From an uncultured Lachnospiraceae bacterium (GTDB lineage Bacteria; Bacillota; Clostridia; Lachnospirales; Lachnospiraceae): 64,000 nt of DNA. This document shows positions 41,955 through 49,181 of the stretch, one piece after another. The DNA lies in NCBI GenBank assembly GCA_910578085.1, contig CAJTPM010000011.1, positions 1-64,000 of the forward strand. The letters are read 5' to 3'. Each line of letters starts with the position of its first letter. The first letter of the stretch is position 1. Both the position numbers and the translations under genes were made by a program. The notes under the pieces are model-generated. The model saw only the letters and a program-made list of their open reading frames with translations. It had not been told where the DNA came from and did no database searches.

Positions 41955-42335
41955 ATGATAATGGATATTGCCAAGAAGATAGAAGAACATTACAGGATAA
42001 AGCTGTACAGAATCAATTATATATTTACGCTTTTGAACAATGCAGATCGTGAAGCGTCCATTCTGTTAGAAAACGAGTGCTGCAAACACACGGCGGCGAT
42101 GTCGGATGTTTGCGTGGCGTATAACATCATAGATGCCGGAAGGAAAAAATCCGGCAAGGATTTTTCAACATCGAAGATTGTCGGCGTGGTGGATGTGTGC
42201 TTGCAGAGTAGCAGAGATTCCGGGATTCCGGCGGAGGAATTGGCGAAGCGCATTGTCGCAAATCTTTTCGGCGTGGAGATCACACGGCAAGAAACGGATA
42301 TGATAGAAACAGAAACGAGGAACAGGATACCATGA
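41955..42335 (+). CDS. Phage hypothetical protein (126 aa)
   Basis: GAGG about 9 nt before the first of two close ATGs (41955, 41961). The product is MIMDIAKKIEEHYRIKLYRINYIFTLLNN...ECCKHTAAMSDVCVAYNIIDAGRKKSGKDFSTSKIVGVVD: helical, no known motif. It overlaps the methyltransferase start by 4 nt (ATGA). Confidence 0.55.
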   Translation: MIMDIAKKIEEHYRIKLYRINYIFTLLNNADREASILLENECCKHTAAMSDVCVAYNIIDAGRKKSGKDFSTSKIVGVVDVCLQSSRDSGIPAEELAKRIVANLFGVEITRQETDMIETETRNRIP

Positions 42336-43270
42336 GCGGATTAAAAGTAAATGACTTCTTCTGCGGATGCGGAGGAATGGGCATTGCGTTCCAAAAAGCC
42401 GGGTTTGAAATCGCCGGGGCTTGGGATTATGACAAACACGCCGTACAGAGTTACCGGGAAAATGTCGGAAATCACGTCCAGAAAGCGGACATCCGGGAAA
42501 TGAAATGGAGCGACATTCCGAAGGCTGATGTGTGGGCTTTTGGATTTCCTTGCCAAGATTTGAGCGTGGCGGGGGGGAAGAAAGGGATGGTTGTCAAGTG
42601 CCAAGACTGCGGATGCGTACAGGAGATAGAGCCGGGGGAATACGATGGAAACAACCGATGCCCGGAGTGCGGCGGAAACAACATCAAGGCGGACAGCCGG
42701 AGCGGATGTTTCTTTGAAATGATGCGCTTGCTTCAAGAAACAGAGGAACACGCCCCGGAGAATATGCCGGCCGTGATAATCGCCGAAAACGTAAAAGGAT
42801 TAAAGCCGTATCTGAATGTACTGGAAATAGAGTACAGGAAAAGGGGATACAAGGCATACTATCAGCTTTTCAATTCTAAATACTGGAATGTGGCGCAAAG
42901 CCGGGAGCGGTATGCGGTTGTAGGCACAAGGGAAGCGGAAAACCTTTCTTTTGCATTCCCGGCGGAGCAGCACGAATTTATCCCGAAGCTATCCGGCTTT
43001 CTGGATAAAAACGTGGATGCGAAATACTACATAGAGGATTCCAAGGCAAAAACAATCTTGAAACAGGCATTAGAACGCCTTGCAAATCTAGGGAAATGCC
43101 ACGCAACATTAACGCCTGACCGGGAAAAGAAAAGGCAGAGGGGGCCAAGGGCAAAGTCGGATGAAGAAGCAATGTTCACGCTAACGGCGCAAGACATCCA
43201 CGGGGTAATAGTTGCGGATGATTCGGGGGGGTACTGCGAAGCCGGGAATATGAATTTGACGATGAAATGA
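42332..43270 (+). CDS. C5-cytosine DNA methyltransferase, N-terminal (motifs I-VIII) part
   Basis: A 312-residue protein. Motif I is DFFCGCGGMGIAFQKAG, motif IV FGFPCQDLSVAG with the catalytic Cys (residue 74), motif VI IIAENVKGL and motif VIII AQSRERYAVVGTR. Between IV and VI there is an unusual four-Cys zinc-ribbon insertion (KCQDCGC...RCPECGG, residues 89-114). Motifs IX and X are missing here but occur in the gene at 43528. The last stretch follows a G7 run at 43225-43231; in the other frame it would continue into the next small gene. Likely acts with the downstream part as a split enzyme, or is a broken gene. Confidence 0.85.
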   Translation: MSGLKVNDFFCGCGGMGIAFQKAGFEIAGAWDYDKHAVQSYRENVGNHVQKADIREMKWSDIPKADVWAFGFPCQDLSVAGGKKGMVVKCQDCGCVQEIEPGEYDGNNRCPECGGNNIKADSRSGCFFEMMRLLQETEEHAPENMPAVIIAENVKGLKPYLNVLEIEYRKRGYKAYYQLFNSKYWNVAQSRERYAVVGTREAENLSFAFPAEQHEFIPKLSGFLDKNVDAKYYIEDSKAKTILKQALERLANLGKCHATLTPDREKKRQRGPRAKSDEEAMFTLTAQDIHGVIVADDSGGYCEAGNMNLTMK

Positions 43271-43398
43271 CGAACAGCATCTTCACGGATAAAGATAATT
43301 GCGCTTATTGTTGCCAAGCGTCCTATTACAAGGGGATTTCTCCAAGCAAGATAGGGAAATGGCAGCGCACACATATCATCGAAAGGGTAAAGGAATAA
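43267..43398 (+). CDS. Small Cys-rich protein within the methyltransferase locus (43 aa)
   Basis: ATGA overlap with the preceding stop. MTNSIFTDKDNCAYCCQASYYKGISPSKIGKWQRTHIIERVKE has a CAYCC metal-binding look. Its frame also continues upstream through the G7 tract at 43225, so it may be a separate gene or a displaced part of the methyltransferase. Confidence 0.45.
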   Translation: MTNSIFTDKDNCAYCCQASYYKGISPSKIGKWQRTHIIERVKE

Positions 43399-43402
43399 TC
43401 AG

Positions 43403-43531
43403 ATGGAAAAGCCAAAACTGATAATGTTGGGGCATCTTGACATCCGGGGCCATGACAGCATAAAGCGAGTATATCATCCCGAAGGGCTATCCCCAACGCT
43501 TACAACATCCGGGGGGGTAATAGGCAAGTGA
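43403..43531 (+). CDS. Methyltransferase TRD-like fragment before a G7 tract (42 aa)
   Basis: AAAGGA 8 nt before the ATG. MEKPKLIMLGHLDIRGHDSIKRVYHPEGLSPTLTTSGG is typical of the stretch before motif IX in phage C5-methyltransferases. It stops just after a G7 run (43511-43517). With one more G the frame runs on as GGGNRQVKILDLMKYRVRKLTPNEYGKL into the next entry, giving one 116-residue protein with motifs IX and X. Confidence 0.6.
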   Translation: MEKPKLIMLGHLDIRGHDSIKRVYHPEGLSPTLTTSGGVIGK

Positions 43532-43755
43532 AAATATTGGACTTGATGAAGTACCGGGTTAGGAAATTAACGCCAAACGAGTACGGGAAACTACAGGGAT
43601 TCCCGATGGACGGTTGGCATCAAGTAGTATCGGACACACAGGCATATAAGCAATTCGGAAATGCCGTAACAGTAACTTTGTTCTGCGAGATCGCAAAATC
43701 AATCAAAACCTGTATAGAACAGGGGAAAGGAGAAAATGATGGTGAGCGCAAATAA
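43528..43755 (+). CDS. C5-cytosine methyltransferase, C-terminal (motifs IX-X) part
   Basis: A GTG start overlaps the preceding stop (GTGA). The product MKILDLMKYRVRKLTPNEYGKLQGFPMDGWHQVVSDTQAYKQFGNAVTVTLFCEIAKSI contains motif IX (RKLTPxExxxLQGFP) and motif X (QAYKQFGNAV), which complete the SAM-binding domain of the enzyme at 42332. Split C5 enzymes that reassemble from two subunits are known (for example M.AquI). Confidence 0.75.
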   Translation: MKILDLMKYRVRKLTPNEYGKLQGFPMDGWHQVVSDTQAYKQFGNAVTVTLFCEIAKSIKTCIEQGKGENDGERK

Positions 43756-44356
43756 AGCAGCGGATGCGATAAAGAATTTCAACAAGGCACTGAATGATCT
43801 TGGGAAAACCGATAGCGAAAAGGAGTGCGAGAGAATCCGGCGATTTCAAGTATTCGCCGGGAGGTATTTCCCGGAAAGCGCAAAGAAATATATGCTTGAA
43901 GGAGGGTTTTTCCGGCAAACGGCATCAACACATTACCATTCCGCACATTTTGGAGGGCTTGCAGACCACTCCCACGCAGTAGCGGAAGCACTTTTAGGGT
44001 TTACCCGTAAAATGGGGTTGGAATGGGAAAAAGAGCGAAGCCCCTATCTGGTTGGCTATCTGCATGACATTTGCAAGATGGATGAATATATCTTGAAAGA
44101 GGTAGATGGCGCAAGGGCGTATGAGTTTAACAAGGACAGGCTTTTGATAGGACACGGCGATAAATCCGCCATCATTGCGGCGATGCTGATTCCCGATCTG
44201 ACGGATGAAGAAATGCTTTGCATTAGGTATCATCACGGTGCATTTGAGTACAGCAAAGACGCATGGAACGCCTACGGACACGCAATCGAAAAGTATCCGA
44301 ATGTACTTTACACGCACACGGCGGATATGGCGGCATCGAGGATTAAGGGAGTATGA
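43739..44356 (+). CDS. Phage HD-domain phosphohydrolase
   Basis: ATG 43739 with AAAGGAG at good spacing (43736 is also ATG). Motifs are HFGGLADHSHAVAEALL, VGYLHDICKMDEY with the HD dyad, LLIGHGDKSAII, YHHGAF and THTADMAASRI. The His/Asp metal set is complete, unlike the host protein at 5319. The family hydrolyses phosphate esters of nucleotides. Overlaps the methyltransferase fragment by 17 nt. Confidence 0.85.
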   Translation: MVSANKAADAIKNFNKALNDLGKTDSEKECERIRRFQVFAGRYFPESAKKYMLEGGFFRQTASTHYHSAHFGGLADHSHAVAEALLGFTRKMGLEWEKERSPYLVGYLHDICKMDEYILKEVDGARAYEFNKDRLLIGHGDKSAIIAAMLIPDLTDEEMLCIRYHHGAFEYSKDAWNAYGHAIEKYPNVLYTHTADMAASRIKGV

Positions 44357-44360
44357 ATGT

Positions 44361-45173
44361 ATGAATAAATCAAAAATAGAATGGTGCAAATATACATGGA
44401 ATCCCGTTACGGGATGCAACAACGGATGCCCGTATTGCTATGCCGCAAAAATAGCACACAGATTCGCCGGGGATGATGCCGAATGCTGTAATTGCTGCAT
44501 AAGCCCGGATTGCCCCGGAAAGACCGCTGAAAGGAAATGCCCGGACTTTAGGGAGTACAGGCCGAGCGAAAAGATTCATGTGCTTGACATAAAGCAATAT
44601 GGATTCTATCCAAAGAAACATTACATTGCTTTTCCTTATGGATTTGAGCCTACGCTTCATCGGTACAGGCTGCAAGAGCCGGGCAATATCAAAACGCCGT
44701 CAACGGTTTTTGTGTGCAGCATGGCGGATTTGTTCGGCGATATTATCCCGGATGAATGGATTTTTGAGGTTTTCAAGGCGTGTGCAGAGCATCCGCAACA
44801 CAGGTATATGTTTCTTACCAAGAATCCCATGAGGTATTTTTCTTTGATGGAATCCGGGAATCTCCCGAAATCGGAAAATATGTGGTACGGAACGACAATA
44901 ACAACGGAAACGGACGATTTTTTCTATGACGATGGGTACAATTCATTTTTGAGCATTGAGCCTATACAGGGGCCGATTTCGATACCGTTCACGGGGATAA
45001 AATGGGTTATCATCGGACAGGAGACAGGGAACAGGAAAGAACGCATCAAAGCAATGCCGGAATGGATAAACGGAATACATAAAGCCTGTATATGGGCCGG
45101 CATCCCTGTATTCATGAAAGACAACCTTTCCGGCGTGGTGGAAAATCTGATACAGGAGGATGCAGAAAGATGA
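44361..45173 (+). CDS. DUF5131 (Gp37/Gp68-like) radical-SAM-type phage protein
   Basis: Start 44361 (MNKSKIEWCKYTWNPVTGCNNGCPYCYAAKIAHRF). CNNGCPYC is a CxxxCxxC cluster motif like that of radical SAM enzymes. There are further Cys near residues 40-62 (ECCNCCISPDCPGKTAERKC). It also contains FVCSMADLFGD and VIIGQETGNRKE, as in the DUF5131 family common in phages. 270 aa. Substrate unknown. It overlaps the next methyltransferase by 4 nt (ATGA). Confidence 0.82.
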   Translation: MNKSKIEWCKYTWNPVTGCNNGCPYCYAAKIAHRFAGDDAECCNCCISPDCPGKTAERKCPDFREYRPSEKIHVLDIKQYGFYPKKHYIAFPYGFEPTLHRYRLQEPGNIKTPSTVFVCSMADLFGDIIPDEWIFEVFKACAEHPQHRYMFLTKNPMRYFSLMESGNLPKSENMWYGTTITTETDDFFYDDGYNSFLSIEPIQGPISIPFTGIKWVIIGQETGNRKERIKAMPEWINGIHKACIWAGIPVFMKDNLSGVVENLIQEDAER

Positions 45174-45687
45174 TAGTTGCAAATGTCGCAAACAGCGGAA
45201 ACGATGAATTTTATACGCCGGATTATGCGATTGACCCGATCATGAAATACATACCAGAGGGAAGCCGGATATGGTGTCCTTTCGATACGGCGGAAAGCCT
45301 GTTTGTCAAAAGATTTTCGGGGGGTATTTCGTAACCGCAACACATATTTTCAACGGAGAGGATTTCTTTTTGATAGAGCCGCCGGAATGCGATTACATTA
45401 TCAGCAATCCGCCGTACAGCTTAAAGGGGGATGTGTTGCAAAGGCTTTTTGACATCGGAAAGCCGTTTGCTATGCTTGTGGGAGTGGTGGGGCTTTTTGA
45501 GAGCCAAAAACGATTTGAAATGTTCCGGGATAACGACTTTGAAATTATGTACATGAATAGGAGGGTTGCATATTTCAAGGATTACGCCGAACAAAAGCCG
45601 TCATTAAATCCCCCATTCAGCAGCGTTTATGTTTGTCATGGGATATTGCCAAAGCAAATTGTTTTTGAGGAAATCAAGAAAATATAG
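45170..45687 (+). pseudogene. Adenine-type methyltransferase (NPPY) broken at a G6 tract
   Basis: It begins MIVANVANSGNDEFYTPDYAIDPIMKYIPEGSRIWCPFDTAESLFVKRF and, in this frame, stops at 45334. The continuation in the -1 frame, YFVTATHIFNGEDFFLIEPPECDYIISNPPYSLKGDVLQRLF..., has the catalytic NPPYS motif and ends at 45687. The break is at GGGGGG (45319-45324); one more G restores a 172-residue methyltransferase-like protein of a common phage family. Could be phase-variable, a mutation or a homopolymer error. Confidence 0.75.
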
Positions 45688-45699
45688 GAGGATGGCGCA

Positions 45700-46122
45700 A
45701 TGGTTAGAGAAATCGTAACAGATATTGACTTTTTGGAAAAGCCGCTTGAAAAGGTGGAATCTGCGGAGGAAGTGAAAGAATTGGCCCGTGATCTACTGGA
45801 CACGGCAAAGCATCACGGAAAGCGTTGTTTAGGGCTTTCTGCGAATCAGATAGGCGGCACGAAAAAGGTTGTGGCGGTCAAGATTACGGAAAATGATTTT
45901 ATCTTGATGATAAATCCGACAATCGTAAAAAAATCTACACAATGCTATGTAGCAACCGAAGAATGCCTTTCCTTGGAGGGCGCACGGAAAACGATGCGGA
46001 ATCGGTGGGTGGATGTCATGTACAGGGATTCCGGCTATCACATCAAGAAAATGCACTGCACCGGGCTTGTGGGGCAGATCGTACAGCATGAGATAGACCA
46101 TACAAACGGCGTTATCATATAG
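45700..46122 (+). CDS. def: Phage-encoded peptide deformylase
   Basis: AGGAGG upstream. The 140-residue protein has all three deformylase motifs: GLSANQIG (motif 1, usually GLAAxQVG), EECLSL (motif 2, metal Cys) and QHEIDHTNG (motif 3, HExxH with metal ligands and catalytic Glu). It removes formyl from N-terminal Met of new proteins. The phage copy is near the minimal length of the family. Host genes surely exist elsewhere; the phage copy may speed maturation of phage or host proteins during infection. Confidence 0.88.
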   Translation: MVREIVTDIDFLEKPLEKVESAEEVKELARDLLDTAKHHGKRCLGLSANQIGGTKKVVAVKITENDFILMINPTIVKKSTQCYVATEECLSLEGARKTMRNRWVDVMYRDSGYHIKKMHCTGLVGQIVQHEIDHTNGVII

Positions 46123-46132
46123 GGGGTAGGAT

Positions 46133-46789
46133 ATGGCAATATGGGCCTTTGATTTTGATGGTACGTTGTGCGAAGATAGATTCCCGGAGATCGGGCCGGC
46201 AAAGCTACAGGCGATAGAAAAGGCGAAATCCATAAAGGCGGAGGGAAATATAATCATATTGTGGACTTGCCGGGTAAATGAGCGGCTTGCGGAAGCAGTG
46301 GAGTTTTGCCGGGGATATGGGCTTGAATTTGATTATGTCAATGAGAATGTGCCGGAGAATATCGAAAAATACGGAAATGACTGCAGAAAGGTATATGCGA
46401 ATCATTATGTGGACGATAGGGCGCAAAACATAGAGGGTTACATAAAAGCGGACTATGCACATAAAATCGCTATGGAATACGGCTATGAGCCGCAAAGCAG
46501 ACAGCTAATAGAGGAATGCGCCGAGTTGATACAGGCGGTAAATAAAGATTGGCGGCTGAATCAGAAAACGGATGCGGAGCAGTCGGCGGCACTGAATGAG
46601 GATTTAGAAAAATCTGCTTTTCATGTGTTGGAGGAATTGGCAGATGTTTCCGTCATGGTTATGCAAATAGCATATCTTAGAGGGGCGGAAGCAGAAAGGA
46701 AGCTGGATGCGGAGATAATGCGGAAGCTGCAAAGGCAGATTCAGCGCATCGCAAGGAAAAGGGGCGGAGGAAATGGGGCAGATAAATAA
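46133..46789 (+). CDS. HAD-like phosphatase fused to MazG-like NTP pyrophosphohydrolase
   Basis: A 218-residue fusion. Residues 1-110 form a HAD-type domain: WAFDFDGTLCEDRFPEIG (motif I), LWTCRVNERL (motif II) and NHYVDDRAQN (motif IV). Residues about 110-195 form an all-alpha NTP-PPase: QLIEECAELIQAVNKDW...HVLEELADVSVMVMQIAYL, the ExxE..ExxD metal motif of the MazG/dUTPase-2 superfamily. Both are nucleotide-metabolism activities, so a role in nucleotide-pool control for phage replication is likely (inference). Confidence 0.82.
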   Translation: MAIWAFDFDGTLCEDRFPEIGPAKLQAIEKAKSIKAEGNIIILWTCRVNERLAEAVEFCRGYGLEFDYVNENVPENIEKYGNDCRKVYANHYVDDRAQNIEGYIKADYAHKIAMEYGYEPQSRQLIEECAELIQAVNKDWRLNQKTDAEQSAALNEDLEKSAFHVLEELADVSVMVMQIAYLRGAEAERKLDAEIMRKLQRQIQRIARKRGGGNGADK

Positions 46790-46955
46790 TATCATAAGCG
46801 AAGCGGATATGTTGAAAGGGAATATATGCCGCATTTGCGTAACGGACAGCGAAAAAGAACTTGCGGAAATGTATCAATGGGCTTCCCGGCGGTTGGCGAA
46901 TCTTTTCATGTGGAATCTGGAAAGAATCCGCAATGCCGGGGAATCGGAGAAATAG
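46773..46955 (+). CDS. Small phage protein (60 aa)
   Basis: Overlaps the previous gene by 17 nt. MGQINNIISEADMLKGNICRICVTDSEKELAEMYQWASRRLANLFMWNLERIRNAGESEK is helical with a CRIC pair. Function unknown. Confidence 0.5.
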   Translation: MGQINNIISEADMLKGNICRICVTDSEKELAEMYQWASRRLANLFMWNLERIRNAGESEK

Positions 46956-46967
46956 GAGGATTAGGGC

Positions 46968-47141
46968 ATGGCAGCAGGCAGATGTGCGGCGGCTTATCAT
47001 ACAGACGAATGGCACGGTTACGGATGCACGATCACAGAAGGGGCTTGTATGTTCCTGTACCCGGACAGTAAGAAATGCGCCAAGGAATACGGAGAGGGGC
47101 CGGATGCGGAATCAGACGATAACGAGGAAAGGGATGTATAA
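46968..47141 (+). CDS. Small Cys-containing phage protein (57 aa)
   Basis: AGGAGG 8 nt before the ATG. MAAGRCAAAYHTDEWHGYGCTITEGACMFLYPDSKKCAKEYGEGPD... has four Cys (RC, GC, AC, KC) and an acidic tail. It abuts the next gene directly (TAA-ATG). Function unknown. Confidence 0.55.
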   Translation: MAAGRCAAAYHTDEWHGYGCTITEGACMFLYPDSKKCAKEYGEGPDAESDDNEERDV

Positions 47142-48596
47142 ATGGCAGAGAACAAACATACATTATCAGACTTATACCAGATGCAAAGCCTTTCCTTGGA
47201 TTCAAAAATCAGCATGACCCGGCGGCGGATACAGGGATGGATTGATGAATTTGGCGAAGATGGTGTATATGTCAGCTTTAGCGGCGGCAAGGACAGCACG
47301 GTATTACTGCATCTTGTAAGACAGGATTACCCGAATATAAAGGCGGTTTTCATTGATACGGGGTTAGAATATCCAGAGATAAGGCAATTTGTAAGAACAT
47401 TTTCAAATGTCGATATTCTGATTCCAAAAATGAATTTTCGCCAAGTGATAGAAAAATATGGCTATCCATTTATCAGTAAAGAGGTATCGGAAACAGTTGA
47501 TTATGCAAGGAGATATGTAAAAGCACTTGAAGCATGGAAAAAAGAAAATGAGCCGATACCAGAAAGTAAAATGCCATACGACCCACAAATGGCCGACTTG
47601 TTAGGGATAGAAAGGAGGGCAAACAAAGAGAACCCGGAATATCAAAACTTAAAGAATGGGATTATGCCAAAAGAAAATGTACGCTATCAAATACTTTGCG
47701 GAACATTCAGACACAAAGAAAAGGGAGAGCAAACGGACGAAATCTCAAAAATGTATAATAAATCTAAATACAAATTTTTTCTGGATGCCCCGTTTGAAAT
47801 ATCCTCTATGTGCTGCAAAGTGATGAAAAAACAGCCAATAAAAGAGTATGCAAAAAAGAATAACAGAAAACCGATTACGGCACAAATGGCATGTGAAAGC
47901 AAACTGCGGACACAGCATTGGATAATCAATGGATGCAATGGTTTTGAAATGAAAAGCCCGATCAGCAATCCGATGGCCTTTTGGACGGAGCAAGACATTT
48001 TACAATACATTTCTGCAAATCGGGAATTGCTTATTGATTGGAGAATCCGGGAAATCGAAAAGCTGCACGGATGCCCGATCTCTGAAATCATTGATACAAA
48101 GACAGGGCTTCCGGCTTTCCCGGTGGATTCATTAACGCCGATAGCAAGCGTTTACGGCGATATTGTTGTGGACTATGCAAGTTGCGGACAGATTCCGGGG
48201 CAGATAGATTTTTCAGATATGGGATATTTAGAAAACGAAAGATCATTGAAAACGACAGGATGCAGCCGTACAGGTTGTATGTTCTGCGGATATGGATGCC
48301 ATCTTGAAAAATCGCCTAACCGATTTGAGAAAATGAAAATAACACATCCAAAGCAATATGATTACATAATGCGTGGAGGGCATTGGAGGAAATACAGGAT
48401 ATTCAATTTCAAAGGAGAGGAAATTTCACTTCGGCATTGTACCCATGAACAGATTGAAAGATGGGCGGAAAATAACCGGGAAAATATACGCTTCAAGATT
48501 GAAAAGGAAGATTTCTACTTAGATGGCACTGGACTTGGATATAAAGAGGTAATCGACTGGATAAATGAAAATGGAGGGATGGGAATATTATATTAA
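47142..48596 (+). CDS. PAPS-reductase-family phage protein
   Basis: A 484-residue protein with the PP-loop VSFSGGKDSTVLLHL (residues 44-58) of the ATP-pyrophosphatase/PAPS reductase family, then VFIDTGLEYPEIRQF. Late Cys clusters (TGCSRTGCMFCGYGCHLE, near residue 380) suggest an Fe-S or zinc site. Phage members are usually called phosphoadenosine phosphosulfate reductase; many are thought to act in sulfur-containing DNA or RNA modification rather than sulfate assimilation. No dnd genes are next to it, so the exact role is open. Confidence 0.8.
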   Translation: MAENKHTLSDLYQMQSLSLDSKISMTRRRIQGWIDEFGEDGVYVSFSGGKDSTVLLHLVRQDYPNIKAVFIDTGLEYPEIRQFVRTFSNVDILIPKMNFRQVIEKYGYPFISKEVSETVDYARRYVKALEAWKKENEPIPESKMPYDPQMADLLGIERRANKENPEYQNLKNGIMPKENVRYQILCGTFRHKEKGEQTDEISKMYNKSKYKFFLDAPFEISSMCCKVMKKQPIKEYAKKNNRKPITAQMACESKLRTQHWIINGCNGFEMKSPISNPMAFWTEQDILQYISANRELLIDWRIREIEKLHGCPISEIIDTKTGLPAFPVDSLTPIASVYGDIVVDYASCGQIPGQIDFSDMGYLENERSLKTTGCSRTGCMFCGYGCHLEKSPNRFEKMKITHPKQYDYIMRGGHWRKYRIFNFKGEEISLRHCTHEQIERWAENNRENIRFKIEKEDFYLDGTGLGYKEVIDWINENGGMGILY

Positions 48597-48615
48597 AGGG
48601 GCTTTCGGCCCCTTT
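48595..48615 (+). terminator. Terminator at the end of the early operon
   Basis: AAAGGGGC, loop TTTCG, GCCCCTTT, beginning within the stop codon of the preceding gene and followed by an AT-rich tract. It marks the end of the long early/middle transcription unit. Confidence 0.7.
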
Positions 48616-48631
48616 AATAAACTATAAAATG

Positions 48632-48714
48632 TATAATGTAAAGAAAAATAAAAATATTTATAGAAATAATTACATTTACTATTGACAAGTTACATTATAA
48701 AGTGTATAATGTAA
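48632..48714. promoter_or_regulatory. Strong promoter covered by a 25-bp palindromic operator
   Basis: The promoter is TTGACA (48682-48687), 17-bp spacer, TATAAT (48705-48710). TTACATTATA and TATAATGTAA (48690-48714) form a perfect inverted repeat with spacer AAGTG that covers the -10 box and most of the spacer. A further half site TATAATGTAA is at 48632-48641 and a partial one (TTACATTTA) at 48670. A repressor bound here would shut the promoter; the cognate regulator is unknown. Confidence 0.8.
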
Positions 48715-48741
48715 TTATCAAAAGGAACGGAGGAAAACAAA

Positions 48742-48852
48742 ATGTATTTCAAATATTACAAGGACGCTGAAGAATATGCTAAAAAGCATTATGAAAAATG
48801 GAGCATCTGGTTTGATAGGGATGAAAAGATGTACTATATCTTACCTAGATAA
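48742..48852 (+). CDS. Small phage protein under the operator-controlled promoter (36 aa)
   Basis: GGAGG 8 nt before the ATG and a strong promoter 32 bp upstream. The product MYFKYYKDAEEYAKKHYEKWSIWFDRDEKMYYILPR is aromatic and charged. Function unknown. Confidence 0.55.
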   Translation: MYFKYYKDAEEYAKKHYEKWSIWFDRDEKMYYILPR

Positions 48853-48869
48853 GAGAGAAAGGGGAAAGC

Positions 48870-49007
48870 GTGAAAGAGTATACTGTAACGTGTTGGGCGA
48901 GCCAAGAAATCATTGTTGAAGCAGAAAGCAAGGAGGATGCGGAGGAAATTACCATAAATGAATGCACATTTCCGTATATAGATTATTGCACGGTAGACGA
49001 AAAATAA
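48870..49007 (+). CDS. DpnD/PcfM-like small protein (45 aa)
   Basis: GTG start with GAAAGGGGAAAG upstream. MKEYTVTCWASQEIIVEAESKEDAEEITINECTFPYIDYCTVDEK matches the pattern of DpnD/PcfM-like C-terminal domains (YTVTxxxxxxxxVEAxSxEDAEE). Function unknown. The 170 bp that follow hold no gene. Confidence 0.6.
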   Translation: MKEYTVTCWASQEIIVEAESKEDAEEITINECTFPYIDYCTVDEK

Positions 49008-49181
49008 CCGCATTGTCCTAGATGGGCGCATGAAAAGCGAAATAAACCATTGAATCTACTTGACAAATTTGGTAAAATGAAAAGGAGCGGACGGCCATCC
49101 GCTCCAATTCTGAAAATATGAAATTTGAAATCCTTTAATAATTATAGCCGAAAGTGCGCTATAAGTCAAGGGGGCTGCAAA

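Noticed and set aside
49007..49060. GTCCTAGA at 49011 as a third small-RNA target
   Set aside because: Only a short partial match to CCTAGACA, no hairpin like the other two and no start codon close by.
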